From IMG/VR virus record IMGVR_UViG_3300037247_001342, positions 1-39,737 of that record: 39,737 nt of DNA. The stretch is one strand, 5' to 3'. Positions 1 to 9,900 of this stretch are shown piece after piece; within the stretch, counting starts at the first letter, position 1, and each line of letters begins with the position of its first letter. The notes beneath the pieces were generated by a model that ran no database searches, was not told the DNA's origin, and was given only the letters and a program-made list of their open reading frames with translations. Position numbers and translations under genes: made by a program. This DNA is from a virus.

Positions 1-166
1 CTTGATCGACCGGAATCCATTTGAGGTTGCGGCTCCAGTCGGGCGGTGGCGCTCCCGCAACCCATACGTTGCGGTGGGGGAAAAATCGGAGAGACCGCAG
101 GCTGTAGCGGAGTTCTTCGTATTCGTCCTGGTGGCCGAGAATGTATCCGAGGTCAATGCCGGACAT
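1..166 (-). CDS. Stealth/glycosyltransferase-like protein, N-terminal fragment
   Basis: The frame opens at an ATG (complement of 164-166) behind a GGGAGG ribosome site and runs off the left edge, so 55 residues are visible. They contain DEYEELRYSLRSLRFFPHRN followed by VWVAGAPPPDW. This resembles the LRYSLRSL...PDW block of Stealth-type phosphosugar transferases and of glycosyltransferase-like proteins often encoded near phage capsid genes. Placement directly after the major capsid gene suggests sugar modification of the virion or of host glycans. The catalytic half lies outside the window, so activity cannot be judged. Function is inferred from one motif; the reading frame itself is secure. 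Confidence 0.6.
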   Translation of the reverse strand, partial: MSGIDLGYILGHQDEYEELRYSLRSLRFFPHRNVWVAGAPPPDWSRNLKWIPVDQ

Positions 167-222
167 TGAGCCTCCCGTAGAGGAGAAGGGGAGCGAGTGG
201 CCCCCCTTCAAACCTCGTTTGG

Positions 223-1437
223 TTATCGGGTCGACAAACCGGAGAGTTCCCCGTGGGACCTCTCGTTGCCGTACATGAGACCCCATTCGCCGTAGAACTG
301 CTCTTCGACTTTGGCCCCGACACGGCCGATCTGTTCGATGACGAAAGCACCGTCGGCACGGCCCAGCCACTTGAGCCGAAGCTCGTCGAGCGAAGCGACA
401 GCAACAGTGTTCGCCGGGATGTAACGGTTCAACATGACGTTGACCCGACCGAAATCGGTGTCGAACGTCTGGAGGTTGACACCGCCAACTGTCCGTTCGT
501 CCTGACGGAACCCTGCGGTGGACACACCGAGGAACTGCTCAGTGAGCTTCCTCTTGTTCCACGAGTTGGCGATGATGACCGCCGTCTCCTGTTCGGAGAT
601 TCCACCGTTGTCCCACACGTCCTGCATCAGATCCAGGACGTGACTGTCTTCCAGGTCGACGACCTCCTCGTAGGTGGCCGCCGAAATGTCGGTGGTGAAG
701 TCGATGGCGGCTCCACCTGACGTTTCTGACAACTGGAACGTGCCGGTCGTCTTGTTGACCACGAAATAGGTCTTGTTCACAACGAGACCCGCACCACCGG
801 TAATGGCGGTGAACTGGATCTTGTCACCGTCGGCAAGCCCGTGAGCCGCCTCCGTCAGCACATCATCAGACGATGATCCGCCGTCGAGAGCCGTCGAACC
901 TGTTGCCAGGTCGGTGGAGTTGGTGGAGATCGCCGCCAACAGACCACGAGTTTTGCGTGCCGTGTTGTTGTCCGACGGTTCGACGAACGCTCCGTTGATG
1001 ACCGCGAACTCCATGTCGCGTTTGATCTCCTTCAACCGGACTTCGATCTGCCAGGCCATCTCGTCGACGACCGGGTTGGCCCCCCCGCCGGACATGACCA
1101 ACGGATGCGCCGAGTCGATGTCACCGAGCTGGCGTGCTGTCGCCTGCTTGGTGTACGAAACGTCGATCGTCTCATGGATGATCTGGAGCACGTTGTTGAC
1201 GTTGTCCCGTGACCGGCCTGACGCCGTCGGAGCGTCGGCACCTTCCAAAGCGGAAGTCTGCGACGCTGACCGAAGATCATGCTCCTGCCAACCGAACACG
1301 GTCGAACCGACAAGATCCCCGCCGAACATTCCGCCGATCGCTGCAAGCAGCGGCGTGTCCTCCGGGGTGATGTTGTATAGCGGGCCTTCAAAGTTTTCAA
1401 CGTTGAAGGTGGTTAGAGCCGCACTAAGGAGTGCCAT
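223..1437 (-). CDS. Major capsid protein, SU10/DUF5309 type
   Basis: 404 residues. The N-terminus has ITPEDTPLLAAIGG, and the body carries an E-loop/P-domain style pattern of alternating helices and strands, with TRGLLAAI near 163-170 and GRVNVML plus WLGRADGAF in the C-terminal half. These match HK97-fold capsids of the SU10/DUF5309 group. Residues about 180-257 (HGLADGDKIQFT ... VNKTTGTFQL) look like a small beta-sandwich inserted in the fold, a plausible surface decoration. An AGGTAG ribosome site lies just upstream, and the scaffold gene precedes it by 22 bp, the usual scaffold-capsid order. A TAA stop at 223-225 ends the gene. I am confident it is the capsid; the insertion's role is inferred. 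Confidence 0.9.
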   Translation of the reverse strand: MALLSAALTTFNVENFEGPLYNITPEDTPLLAAIGGMFGGDLVGSTVFGWQEHDLRSASQTSALEGADAPTASGRSRDNVNNVLQIIHETIDVSYTKQATARQLGDIDSAHPLVMSGGGANPVVDEMAWQIEVRLKEIKRDMEFAVINGAFVEPSDNNTARKTRGLLAAISTNSTDLATGSTALDGGSSSDDVLTEAAHGLADGDKIQFTAITGGAGLVVNKTYFVVNKTTGTFQLSETSGGAAIDFTTDISAATYEEVVDLEDSHVLDLMQDVWDNGGISEQETAVIIANSWNKRKLTEQFLGVSTAGFRQDERTVGGVNLQTFDTDFGRVNVMLNRYIPANTVAVASLDELRLKWLGRADGAFVIEQIGRVGAKVEEQFYGEWGLMYGNERSHGELSGLSTR

Positions 1438-1459
1438 TCTCTACCTCATTTCTTGGGTG

Positions 1460-1951
1460 TCACCCCGACAACATCCGTTCGGCGGCTTGTCTGGTGGTCA
1501 GACGCAACGCTTCGACGTGATTGCCGGCTTTTTCAGCTTCGGCGATCTGGTCGTCGATGTTCGGCGGGGCATCGGAGGTCGCCTCCGTTGAGATCACCTT
1601 GGCTTCGGTGGTCGTCGTCACCTGTTGGCTCTCCGTCGGGGTCAGTGTGGGTGTTGGTTTCCACCCGAACGTGTCCTCGGCGTATTCGACGAGCTTGGCT
1701 GTGTCAGCCTCAACCTCTCCCGCTTTGATGGCAATGGCCAAAGCCTTGCCACGGTCAGAGTCAGGGTCGAACCCGGCGTCCCGCAGCTTCTCCTTGTCAC
1801 GGAGCGGCCGCAGTTCTGCGAGTTCGTCCTTCTGGCTCTTGTTGACCTCTTCGAGCTTGCGGAAGTTCTGAGCGACGTCAGTTTCCTCAGACTCGACGGC
1901 GGGGTCGGTTACTGCTGCTTCGGTGGTCACTGGATTTGGATTCTCCGACAT
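1460..1951 (-). CDS. Capsid scaffolding protein
   Basis: 163 residues, strongly charged and predicted helical, with a coiled-coil-like stretch (VAQNFRKLEEVNKSQKDELA) and low-complexity Thr/Glu segments at the N-terminus and centre. Length, composition and position immediately before the major capsid gene are those of phage scaffolds, which nucleate procapsid assembly and are then lost. I chose the ATG at 1951 (MSENPNPV) because AGGAGA lies 5 bases upstream; the frame stays open farther upstream, but that extension is not protein-like. No protease domain is visible. Confidence 0.82.
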   Translation of the reverse strand: MSENPNPVTTEAAVTDPAVESEETDVAQNFRKLEEVNKSQKDELAELRPLRDKEKLRDAGFDPDSDRGKALAIAIKAGEVEADTAKLVEYAEDTFGWKPTPTLTPTESQQVTTTTEAKVISTEATSDAPPNIDDQIAEAEKAGNHVEALRLTTRQAAERMLSG

Positions 1952-2439
1952 GGTTTCTCCTTGGGCTAACGCCCTCCTGCCAACTACATGCGAGACGGGC
2001 GAATCCCACACGGGGGGACACCACGAACGGAAGGGACGTTCCACGGGGTGGGTGGAGTTTTCTGGTGCCGCTCGGTGGTGTCCAAACACGGCAATGCCAG
2101 AGGATTTGTGGACTACCCGTCCTCGGGGAGCCTTACCCAGATTGGCTCATACACACGGGATACTGGGAGGTCCCGGCGACCGTGACGGCCCTTAGAGCTC
2201 GCGTCACAAGCGGACAACATATACACGTCCGCGTGGTAGTCAAGGATTACGACGACAGTGATGGTGGTCAGGGTGTCCGCTGCCTCTCATACCATCACCT
2301 AATCATCGAGGCATTGGAAGCTAGCTCCCTGACCGGCACACACACTCAAGAGGCAACTTCGCCCGTCTAGCACCAGATAGGTGTGGTTCCGATGCTGCGT
2401 TGCCGGGTGTCGAGGATCACCCTACCGCGGGGGTGGTAC
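1952..2439. other. Intergenic gap inside the virion operon
   Basis: About 490 bp without a convincing gene, conspicuous because the neighbouring virion genes overlap or nearly touch. It contains a small inverted repeat (TGCCTC near 2281 and GAGGCA near 2308, about 20-base loop). A plus-strand frame open from 1936 to 2370 has no ribosome site and an odd composition. The scaffold ribosome site lies at its left end. It could hold a promoter for scaffold and capsid, an antisense RNA or a lost gene; nothing in the sequence decides between these. Confidence 0.5.
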
Positions 2440-2462
2440 ACCGCGCGCTCCTACCGCGCGGT
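2440..2462 (-). terminator. GC-rich hairpin overlapping a stop codon
   Basis: Perfect 8-bp inverted repeat: ACCGCGCG at 2440-2447 and CGCGCGGT at 2455-2462, with a 7-base loop that contains the TAG stop (2451-2453) of the upstream virion gene. No T-tract follows on the minus strand, so it may be a factor-dependent terminator, an RNA-stability element or a transcript-processing site that sets higher expression of scaffold and capsid. The hairpin is seen; the role is inferred. Confidence 0.5.
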
Positions 2463-3695
2463 GATACCCGTCACCGCGAACTCGTCGCTGGTGGCGACCG
2501 CCCCGAACTGGTCGCTGAACAGTGACGACTCCGAGGCGAACAGTCGACGGATACGGCGTCTCTGGGTGGCGTCGCCGAATATGGAAACGTCGGCAAACTC
2601 CTCGATGTCGAAATCGGAGTCGGGGTCGGAGAACCGGCGGGCCAACTCGTTGAGGGTGGGCACCCGGCCTTCGGCGTCGGTGAACAACTGCCGCGCCGCC
2701 AACTGGTCGACTCCGGCGTCGGCGAGACGGCCAGCGAAAGCGTCGGTGACATCGAAGCCACGCGCCAACCCCTCACCACCGACCTGTGCTATCGAGATGC
2801 TTCGATCGAGGATGGCGGCGGAAATATCAGGGTCGAGGAAGGAGGCGAATATGGCGGCGTCGGTCATTTCAAGTCCGAACATGCGAGCGTAGAACTCTTT
2901 GACCTGAGGGATGTTGGTGATGATCCGCTCATAGGCACCGCCGAGACGCCCCGCCAACTCGGTGGGGGACACCTCACCCTCCATCAGTTCTTGGAAACGC
3001 CCCTCGAACAGGTCAGGGTTGAGGCCGAATTCGATGAACAGTCGGCGGTAGGCCTCCCGAGTGGAGAACCACTCGGCTTCGCTCATCCGCAGCGAACCGT
3101 CATCTCGCCTGTTCCCAGGGAAAAACTGGTCGTAGAGAGGGTCTGCCCGCATCCGGGCAAGCGCCTGCTCCTGGTCGCCGGTCTCCGCCCAAGCGTCGGC
3201 GAAAACCTTGACCAACTCCGGTGGTAGCCACGGGTACAACTCGGCGACCCGCCGCTCAAAGTCGATCGGCTCCGGTTCTGGATCCTCAGGAATCTCGGGA
3301 ATCTCGGGTTCCTCGGGCGGCGGCGGCTCCGGCGGCTCGATGACCGGCGGCGGGACTATCGGTGTCTGATCGTTGAGGTCGATCCCACCCTCGTTGCCGC
3401 CGAGGATCAGCTGCTCGAATTCGGCCTGGCTGAGACCGTAAACGTCGCGGGCACCCTCGAAACGGATGACATACCGGACAATGTCGTCTCGGATCTGGTC
3501 GGCGTTGCGGTCGTTTGGACCACCAGTTCCAGCAGTTACACGGTCAACCTCATCGACCCAGCCTTGGACACGAGCCTCCTGGTTGACAAACCCGGCATAC
3601 TTGTCGGGGAAATCCCGTCTCAGGATTCGCAGAGTGAAACGGAGTTCGTCGTATTCAGGGCCAGCAGGGATCAGAGAAAGTGGATCAGCAGCCAT
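2451..3695 (-). CDS. Virion-type protein of unknown function with Pro/Glu hinge
   Basis: 414 residues, not recognised. An N-terminal helical part (1-110) is followed by a Pro/Glu/Ile hinge of short repeats (PEIPEIPEDPEPEP) near residues 113-146. Then comes an alpha-helical C-terminal part (150-414) in which ARRFSDPDSDFDIEEFADVS resembles helical packing segments of internal virion proteins. It sits 14 bp after the preceding virion gene and is the last before the gap that precedes scaffold and capsid. Acidic composition and a two-domain hinge suggest a structural or ejected protein. No enzyme motif is seen. Confidence 0.7.
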   Translation of the reverse strand: MAADPLSLIPAGPEYDELRFTLRILRRDFPDKYAGFVNQEARVQGWVDEVDRVTAGTGGPNDRNADQIRDDIVRYVIRFEGARDVYGLSQAEFEQLILGGNEGGIDLNDQTPIVPPPVIEPPEPPPPEEPEIPEIPEDPEPEPIDFERRVAELYPWLPPELVKVFADAWAETGDQEQALARMRADPLYDQFFPGNRRDDGSLRMSEAEWFSTREAYRRLFIEFGLNPDLFEGRFQELMEGEVSPTELAGRLGGAYERIITNIPQVKEFYARMFGLEMTDAAIFASFLDPDISAAILDRSISIAQVGGEGLARGFDVTDAFAGRLADAGVDQLAARQLFTDAEGRVPTLNELARRFSDPDSDFDIEEFADVSIFGDATQRRRIRRLFASESSLFSDQFGAVATSDEFAVTGITAR

Positions 3696-3709
3696 ACCAG
3701 TTCACCTCC

Positions 3710-4828
3710 TCATCGGATTGCGGGATCGGCGCGACGGACACTCCCACCAAATGCTTGGCCAACGGCACCCACCGCATTGTTAACAACCGTGCCGATACCC
3801 TGCTCCAAACCTTCCTGGCGGAGCAGTTTCGTCGCCGCCGCCAAGTCGTTGAGTCGGACGATCTGAGTAAACAGGGGGTCGGTCTCATCGGGTTGCTGCC
3901 CCCACACCTGGTTCCACACTCCCCGCCACGGGGCGGCGATGTCCTCGTAGCTGAGGTTGGCGTTCTCATAGTCGGGGAAGAGGGCGAGCCGATGACGTTT
4001 CAGGATGTCTTCCAGTTCGAGTTTGGCGTCGGGGTCTTCGCGGAGTCGTGACGCCCATACTTCGATGTTGTCCTGAGTCCAATTCTCCCCGTAGGCAGGC
4101 CCCAGCCAGTTCGAGATCATGTCGCGGACCACATCCTCGTTCTCGCGGGTGGAATCGAGACCGTCCCGAAAGTCTGAGAGGAGCGGGTCGAGGGTTCCGG
4201 TGAGGAGGGGGTCGGCAAGCAACCGGATCTGGTTAGTGGCGTGAACCTGTGTCCACACTCCTGACGTCCAACTGTCGGCGACGAGGTTTATCAGGTCGAG
4301 CGAAGCGTTGTCGACCCCCGCCTGTTGGAACAGGTCGGCGATCCGCAGCCGGTTGTCGGCGATGAGATTATCCGCCGTCTTCGGGTCGGAGGCGTTGAGA
4401 GAGAGCCATTGCCGCTCGGTGGCGCTGTGGGTCCTCCACCATTGCGTCCCCTGCATCTCGGCGGCGGTGATCGAACGGCCTTCGAGGGCGGCACCGACCC
4501 ACAGCGCCATCATCTCGCCGTCAGCGAGCCACGGTTTGACCCGAACCTCGGTGTCGTAGTTCGACTGGATTACCTTCACCGGGTCGTCGGTGGTGTTCAA
4601 CAGTTCACGGGAGTCGCCCATCGGCAACGCCCCCGACCTGGCGAACGTCGCCGCGCTGAGGGTTCGGGTGGGACGGCCTATCCCCAAGGCTTTGACGTCG
4701 GCGGCGGACACCTTCCACACCAGGGGGATCGGCGGTTGGGTGTTGAAGACGAACCGGACCAGATAGAAGGTGTTGCCCACCTTCCACACCTCATCCATTG
4801 GAGGCACCTGGTTGAGTTGGACGGTCAT
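3710..4828 (-). CDS. Virion-type protein of unknown function
   Basis: 372 residues, not recognised. The N-terminal 50 residues look like beta strands (WKVGNTFYLVRFVF); the rest is helical, with many Trp, Asp and Leu. The ATG overlaps the stop of the M15-like gene in an ATGA, so it is translationally coupled to it. The C-terminus is Gly/Ala rich (VGAVGQAFGGSVRRADPAIR). Position among large virion genes points to a minor virion component, perhaps one that travels with the adjacent peptidase. No catalytic motif is seen. Confidence 0.7.
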   Translation of the reverse strand: MTVQLNQVPPMDEVWKVGNTFYLVRFVFNTQPPIPLVWKVSAADVKALGIGRPTRTLSAATFARSGALPMGDSRELLNTTDDPVKVIQSNYDTEVRVKPWLADGEMMALWVGAALEGRSITAAEMQGTQWWRTHSATERQWLSLNASDPKTADNLIADNRLRIADLFQQAGVDNASLDLINLVADSWTSGVWTQVHATNQIRLLADPLLTGTLDPLLSDFRDGLDSTRENEDVVRDMISNWLGPAYGENWTQDNIEVWASRLREDPDAKLELEDILKRHRLALFPDYENANLSYEDIAAPWRGVWNQVWGQQPDETDPLFTQIVRLNDLAAATKLLRQEGLEQGIGTVVNNAVGAVGQAFGGSVRRADPAIR

Positions 4829-5694
4829 CGCGGTCCCCCTGTCACTGGTTCCACAACCTCGGGTTCGGGAGGCTTAGACGACGTCTGTGGTGGCTCTCCC
4901 GTGAGGCTGCCCGCCTCGACCGACGGCGGAGGGGCGACGGTCAACGGGGGAAGGGAGGTGCCGGAGAAATAGTTGTTCGCCACCCACGCGATGTCGATGG
5001 AAAGGTGGAGATGCTTCTCATGGGATTCGCTCTGATAGCGGACGAACGCGGTGAAGGGCTGTTCGATCAGCCAATTGCGGAGAGCGGTCAACTCTTGAGG
5101 GGTCCCGTATAGGTCGAGGGCACCCGCCGAGTAATGATCCGAGTTGACGGCTTTGCCTCCGGGCACGGCGTCCGACGCCGACGGCGGGCGATAGTAGTTG
5201 ACACCTCCGGCGGAAACCCCGAACAGGTCTTCGAGTTGGGGGGCGAGCGCAACGATGAAATCCTTGCGGGATATGTAGAGGGGGTTGTTGCGGTTGGTGA
5301 AATTGTTGGGAGCCTGCCCAGAACCGAACCAGTCGAGGCCGGTCCCTGACGCTCCCGGCCCCGTCCTCTGGGTGATGGCGGTGAGGTCGATTTCGGAGAC
5401 GTCGCCGGGGGCGGCTCCCGCCCACACTGTCGGGTCAAACCAATCGAAGCTGGATACGAACGGTAGAAACTCGTCGGGGATGAGCCCTTCGAGGGGGTCG
5501 TCGGCTCCGGGCATCAGCATCTCGATGTCCTCACGTTGGCCGGTGGGGGTCAACTGGTGGGAGAGGACGTCGAAAATCCCGGTGAGGAAATCACCGAGCG
5601 GACGGTCCGTGCCGGAGTCGTCGTCCGTGGTGGTGTCGGGCACCCGGTTCAACGGTGGTGTCCCCTCTGGAAGTACGGGGGCACGGGAGGTCAT
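4825..5694 (-). CDS. Virion-associated M15-like peptidase
   Basis: 289 residues. The centre holds SDHYSAGALD (185-194), matching the S-x-H-x4-A-x-D zinc-ligand signature of M15/DD-carboxypeptidase folds. It is followed by HEKHLHLS (225-232), which supplies the general base region and third zinc ligand. The catalytic part thus spans about 130-240. The N-terminal 100 residues are acidic and linker-like, and the tail (245-289) is a Pro-rich linker. It overlaps both neighbours by ATGA and lies in the virion operon rather than in a lysis cassette, so it probably cuts cross-wall peptides during infection. A lysis role is possible, since I see no other endolysin. Confidence 0.68.
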   Translation of the reverse strand: MTSRAPVLPEGTPPLNRVPDTTTDDDSGTDRPLGDFLTGIFDVLSHQLTPTGQREDIEMLMPGADDPLEGLIPDEFLPFVSSFDWFDPTVWAGAAPGDVSEIDLTAITQRTGPGASGTGLDWFGSGQAPNNFTNRNNPLYISRKDFIVALAPQLEDLFGVSAGGVNYYRPPSASDAVPGGKAVNSDHYSAGALDLYGTPQELTALRNWLIEQPFTAFVRYQSESHEKHLHLSIDIAWVANNYFSGTSLPPLTVAPPPSVEAGSLTGEPPQTSSKPPEPEVVEPVTGGPR

Positions 5695-6974
5695 TGGCCA
5701 CCTCCTATTAGCGATGTCATGGTCCGCAGCGACTCGTACACGTTGTTGACGTTGGCTCGCCTCTCGCTGAGTCCTTGGAGCCGGTCGGTCTCTGGTTTGA
5801 GACGCCGGTCGAACGCCTCCCGGAACCGTGCCACCGGGTCGACCCCCTGGAAGGTCCCTCCACCACCACCGGGTACGACGGGAGCCTCGATGCTTCTGGT
5901 GAGACGACCCGCTTCGGTGGACGCTGACACTCCCAGTGTCGGGTCGTTCTCAGCGTTGAAAGCGGCTCGTAACGCTCCTACCTCAGCCTCGAAGTCGGCG
6001 CGATAGGCCGATGACATTGCCGCGGAGAATTCGGCCATCTCCCCGGCGGTGGGGTCCCGGCCCACCTCCTGCCGGAAATAGCGTTTCACGTCTTGGGCGA
6101 GGGTCGCCATGTCCGGTTTGATGTACGGAGGCTCCTGGAACACTTTGAGTTGCTTCGCTCGAGCACGGGCGTCTTTGACCGACTGGGGGAGGGTGGCGAT
6201 CAGCCGGTCCATTGATTTGGTGGCGTCGATCCCGTTCTGGTTGGCGAACCCGAGGACACCTTTGTAGGCGGCGATGGTGAGGTCGTCCCAAGCACCGACG
6301 TAGAACGTGTCGTCGTCGAGAAGGCCCGCCGCCACCAGGCGTCTTTGAAGACGGGCGATGACCGCGGGATCCAAAGTGGCGGGAGCCAACTCGTCGCCGT
6401 CGAAATACTGGGGTGCGATGGCCCGAGTGGTGGGGAACACACCGGCACCGGCAAGGAGGGAAATGGGGGAAGGGTCTTCTATCTGTCGTGCCGCCACGAA
6501 GTCGACTGGCACTCCGATCGGTCTCGGCGCAGGTCCCTCCACTTCGGGTATGGGAGGCAGCGGAGGAAACTCGAATTCGTCGATCTCACTGGGGTCCTCG
6601 CCCGCGGCTGCCGCGGCTGCCCGTGTTTGTTCATTGACGAACGTTGCCAACGACTGAGAGAGGTCGACCTCAACATCACCGAAAAGGGCCCCTCCGCCTC
6701 CGCCACGCGCCAGTCGCCGGGCCAAGCCGCCGGTCTGAGGAGGACCAGGCAACACCGGTTCGCCTTGGCTGACCACTCCAAGCAGCGAGGCGAGGGTTTT
6801 GGCCGCTCCGAGACTCCGCGCCAGCGGGTCGTCACTGTTGAGGTCAGTACCTTGCTCCGAGGCGGCTTCATTGAGGATCTCGATGGCCTGACGTAGCAAC
6901 GCTTTGTCGATCGCACTGAGAGCAACCTGGGTCATGTCTCTAATGAATTTCATCGCCTCAGCAACAGTTTTCAT
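5691..6974 (-). CDS. Virion-type protein with peptidoglycan-binding-like domain
   Basis: 427 residues. Residues about 200-250 (DPAVIARLQRRLVAAGLL ... WDDLTIAAYKGVLGFANQNG) follow the PG_binding_1 pattern: a LQ..L helix, a turn with a D..T helix, and a second helix. The following segment (289-325) resembles helical repeats seen next to such domains in phage wall-degrading virion proteins. A Gly/Pro-rich region (70-100) and an acidic linker (125-150) precede it. ATGA overlaps on both sides couple it to the 1497-residue protein and to the M15-like peptidase. The three probably form a wall-crossing or ejection apparatus. The domain call is by pattern only. Confidence 0.62.
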   Translation of the reverse strand: MKTVAEAMKFIRDMTQVALSAIDKALLRQAIEILNEAASEQGTDLNSDDPLARSLGAAKTLASLLGVVSQGEPVLPGPPQTGGLARRLARGGGGGALFGDVEVDLSQSLATFVNEQTRAAAAAAGEDPSEIDEFEFPPLPPIPEVEGPAPRPIGVPVDFVAARQIEDPSPISLLAGAGVFPTTRAIAPQYFDGDELAPATLDPAVIARLQRRLVAAGLLDDDTFYVGAWDDLTIAAYKGVLGFANQNGIDATKSMDRLIATLPQSVKDARARAKQLKVFQEPPYIKPDMATLAQDVKRYFRQEVGRDPTAGEMAEFSAAMSSAYRADFEAEVGALRAAFNAENDPTLGVSASTEAGRLTRSIEAPVVPGGGGGTFQGVDPVARFREAFDRRLKPETDRLQGLSERRANVNNVYESLRTMTSLIGGGQ

Positions 6975-9900
6975 GCGGACACCACCTCCTCACTCGGTAC
7001 GTCGTCGGCGAGTTCCCGTTCAAACGTCATCGTCCACACCCGCGCGAAGTCGGGGTGGATTATTTTGATCTGTTCGGCCACCGAACGAAGCCAATCCCGA
7101 ATGTGCTCCGCGGATTTGGCTTGCTGATAGTGACGGACAGAGCCTCCCAGACGGACCACCATCTGCTCGGCCATCACCAACGCCGACAGGTAGAGGATGG
7201 TCCCTTTCCCGGCGTCGGTGGCGGCGATCTCAGGGTCAGCAACCGCGACCCGTAGTTCGGCGATCATCTCCTCGGGTTTGGGTCGTTTCTCCCATATCGC
7301 CCGCGCCACCCAACCGTCGAAACCGGGATACTGGTCGTGGATGAGTTCACGGACTTCAGCGAGCCAGGTGGAAGTTATCGGTCCCGGTCTGGTAGCGGCG
7401 ATGTTCTTGGCCTGCTCCCATTGGACCCGGCCCAGAAAGTCGCTGGCCAAGTCGATCTGCTCGGCCGGGGAGAGGGTCTCTCGTGCCCCGGTCTCGAAGG
7501 CTCGCAGGTAGGAGGCGTAGTCGAAGTCACCTACCGCCGGTTCCGGGGCGAACAACCCGACGGTCATCGGGAAGTCGCGTTCCTGTTGGGCGTGGTCCCG
7601 AAGCCAGGCGTCACCCTTTTCGGTGACGGGCCGGTCGACGATCGCCGTCGACTTCCCAATGGTGGCCAACACGTTGTCGACGCCGTAACGTCGCACCCAT
7701 TCGAGGAAGGCTGCCGATCGGTCCCCCCCGTATTCTTCGGTCAGGGTCCGTAGGTCGTCGGAGAGGACTTTGACCGCCACCGACGTACCCGACAGGTCGG
7801 TGGTCGACCATTGCAACGACGGGCCGGTGGGCACCCCGAACTGGGCCGAGCCGCGGATGACGTAGAGCAGCCGAGCTTTGAACACGGCGTCGTCGAACAA
7901 CTTTTGTTGCCCTTCGATCGTGTCGATGTCGTAGTTGCCTCCCCGCATCAGCGCCCGTTGCACGTCGGCGACGGTGTTGGCGAAAAGCCGGTCCTGTTCT
8001 GGGTCGGGATCACCGAAAACGAGACGCAGCTTGTCCAACCATGCCGGGGTGAACGAGTCGGCAATCCCCTCCGCCTCGCCGAACGGGAGGATGAGCTTGC
8101 GGATGTCGTCCCATTTGGGAGTGTTGGGCAACAGTTTCGACACGGGGTATTGGACGACCGGCCCGAAACCGGGGATGACCGTCGCCGAGGCGATGTTGAG
8201 CCCGGCGGCTCGACCGACGAATTCGACTCCTGCTTTGTCGGTGCCCAACAACAGTTTCGACACCCAGGCTCCACCCGGATAGGTGAACACCTCTTCGCCG
8301 GTTTGTGGGTCGGGGTGGAAAAACCCTTCTCCACTACCCGGTGTCGTCTCCACCTCGCCAAACACTGACGGTTGGCGCAGCGCGCCGAGGATCTGTTGGG
8401 AACGTCGAATCACCTGAGGGTTCTGACGGACGATCCGAGTCCACGCGGTGACGATCTCCTTCCACGCCTCACCAAAGGGGAACACCACTCGCATCATGTC
8501 GAAAAACTGGTTGCGCTTCTGCAAGTCGTAGAGCAGCTTCTTGGTCTCATCGAGGGCGAACGCCCTGGCGATCGTGTCGACGTCTTTGAACTTGTCGAGT
8601 CTCGTACCGGCACCGTGTTTGACGACCTGGGACGCCATCCGAGTTTCGATCTTGGTTCCGACATTGGCGGCGCGAGCGTCTCTAATCATCAACGCCTGCA
8701 CGTCGCTGGTCGCCGATCCGAGAAGTTCCTCTACCCGTTTCCAATACGCCTGACGGAAGGTGGGGGACCGCGACAGGTAGTTGGTGGGACGCGACATCAA
8801 CCCCTCGAAGGCGCGTTCGGTGGCCCGGTCGAGCCGACCCAGAACACGGCCACCCGCCGTCGACCCTCGAATCGACTCCGGCGTTTTCACAAACTGTGGG
8901 GCGGCCTCGCCGTAGGACGCTTCCAGAACCTTGGACAGTTTCCGCTCCTGGTGGAACCCTCTCAGGTTGAGACCGGCGAGCGCCCCCTCGTCGACCCGAC
9001 CCCGAGCGACCAGTTCAACTAGTTCAGAGTTCCCTCCGGTCGTCCTCTCCAAACGGTCGAAGTAGTTTTGACGGAGGTAGGCGTCGGCGGCTCCCTTGTC
9101 GGTGAGGAGCGCCGAGCGGCCTTCCATGTTGCCGAGTTTGACCCGCCACGTCTTACCCGAACCCGACCACCACCATTGGGCGACGTCGTCGAAAGTCGAC
9201 TGCGACGCCGCTCCTCCGAACGATCGGAAGTCCCCTTCTTTGAGTCCTCCGGCGACACGACGCATGACCGGATCGTTGGCCTGGTGGGACAGTTCGGTCG
9301 CCCACCCGTCGTTGAATCCAGGGTCGCCGCGACGAGCCTTGACGTAACGGCCAGTGACTACTTCTCCGGGGAGTCCCCGCCAACCCGCTGACCCCCGGTT
9401 AAGGGCAGCGCTGTGTTCGACAATGTTATCCCAAAGACGGGCGTCCATCGTGATTTGAAGTGGTTGGGTTCCTTTGGGAGCGATCGGGATTTTGGCGGCT
9501 TTGGCGAGTCGGATACCGAGACTGGATTTGGGGTCGATCGATAGTGACCAGGCGATCGCCGAGATCGGGTTGGAGAACAACGAGTCGTAACCGGAGGCTC
9601 CCATCCGGAGTTGCTCCTCACCAATCACTCTCGTCGGATAGGCCAAGCGGAGTAGCTGCATTGGTTTCCACACGATCGACATTGATGTGTCGAGGACGTC
9701 GATCGTGCTGGTCCACAACCCCGAGTCAAACCATTTCTGGGACTTTCTCATCGTGGGTGTCAGCCGTCGGATCGTCCTGGCGTCGGGGAGAGGGATGATC
9801 TCGTGGAGCAACTCTGAGACCATGCCCGGCATGGGACGCACGTCGACAACAGCCCCTTCGACTTGGAGTCGGAGCGGGGCGAGAACATCGACGTTGCGCC

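Noticed and set aside
1936-2370. 144-codon plus-strand open frame
   Set aside because: No ribosome site, unusual His/Gln/Arg composition, and it starts inside the scaffold gene on the other strand. Kept only as part of the gap description.
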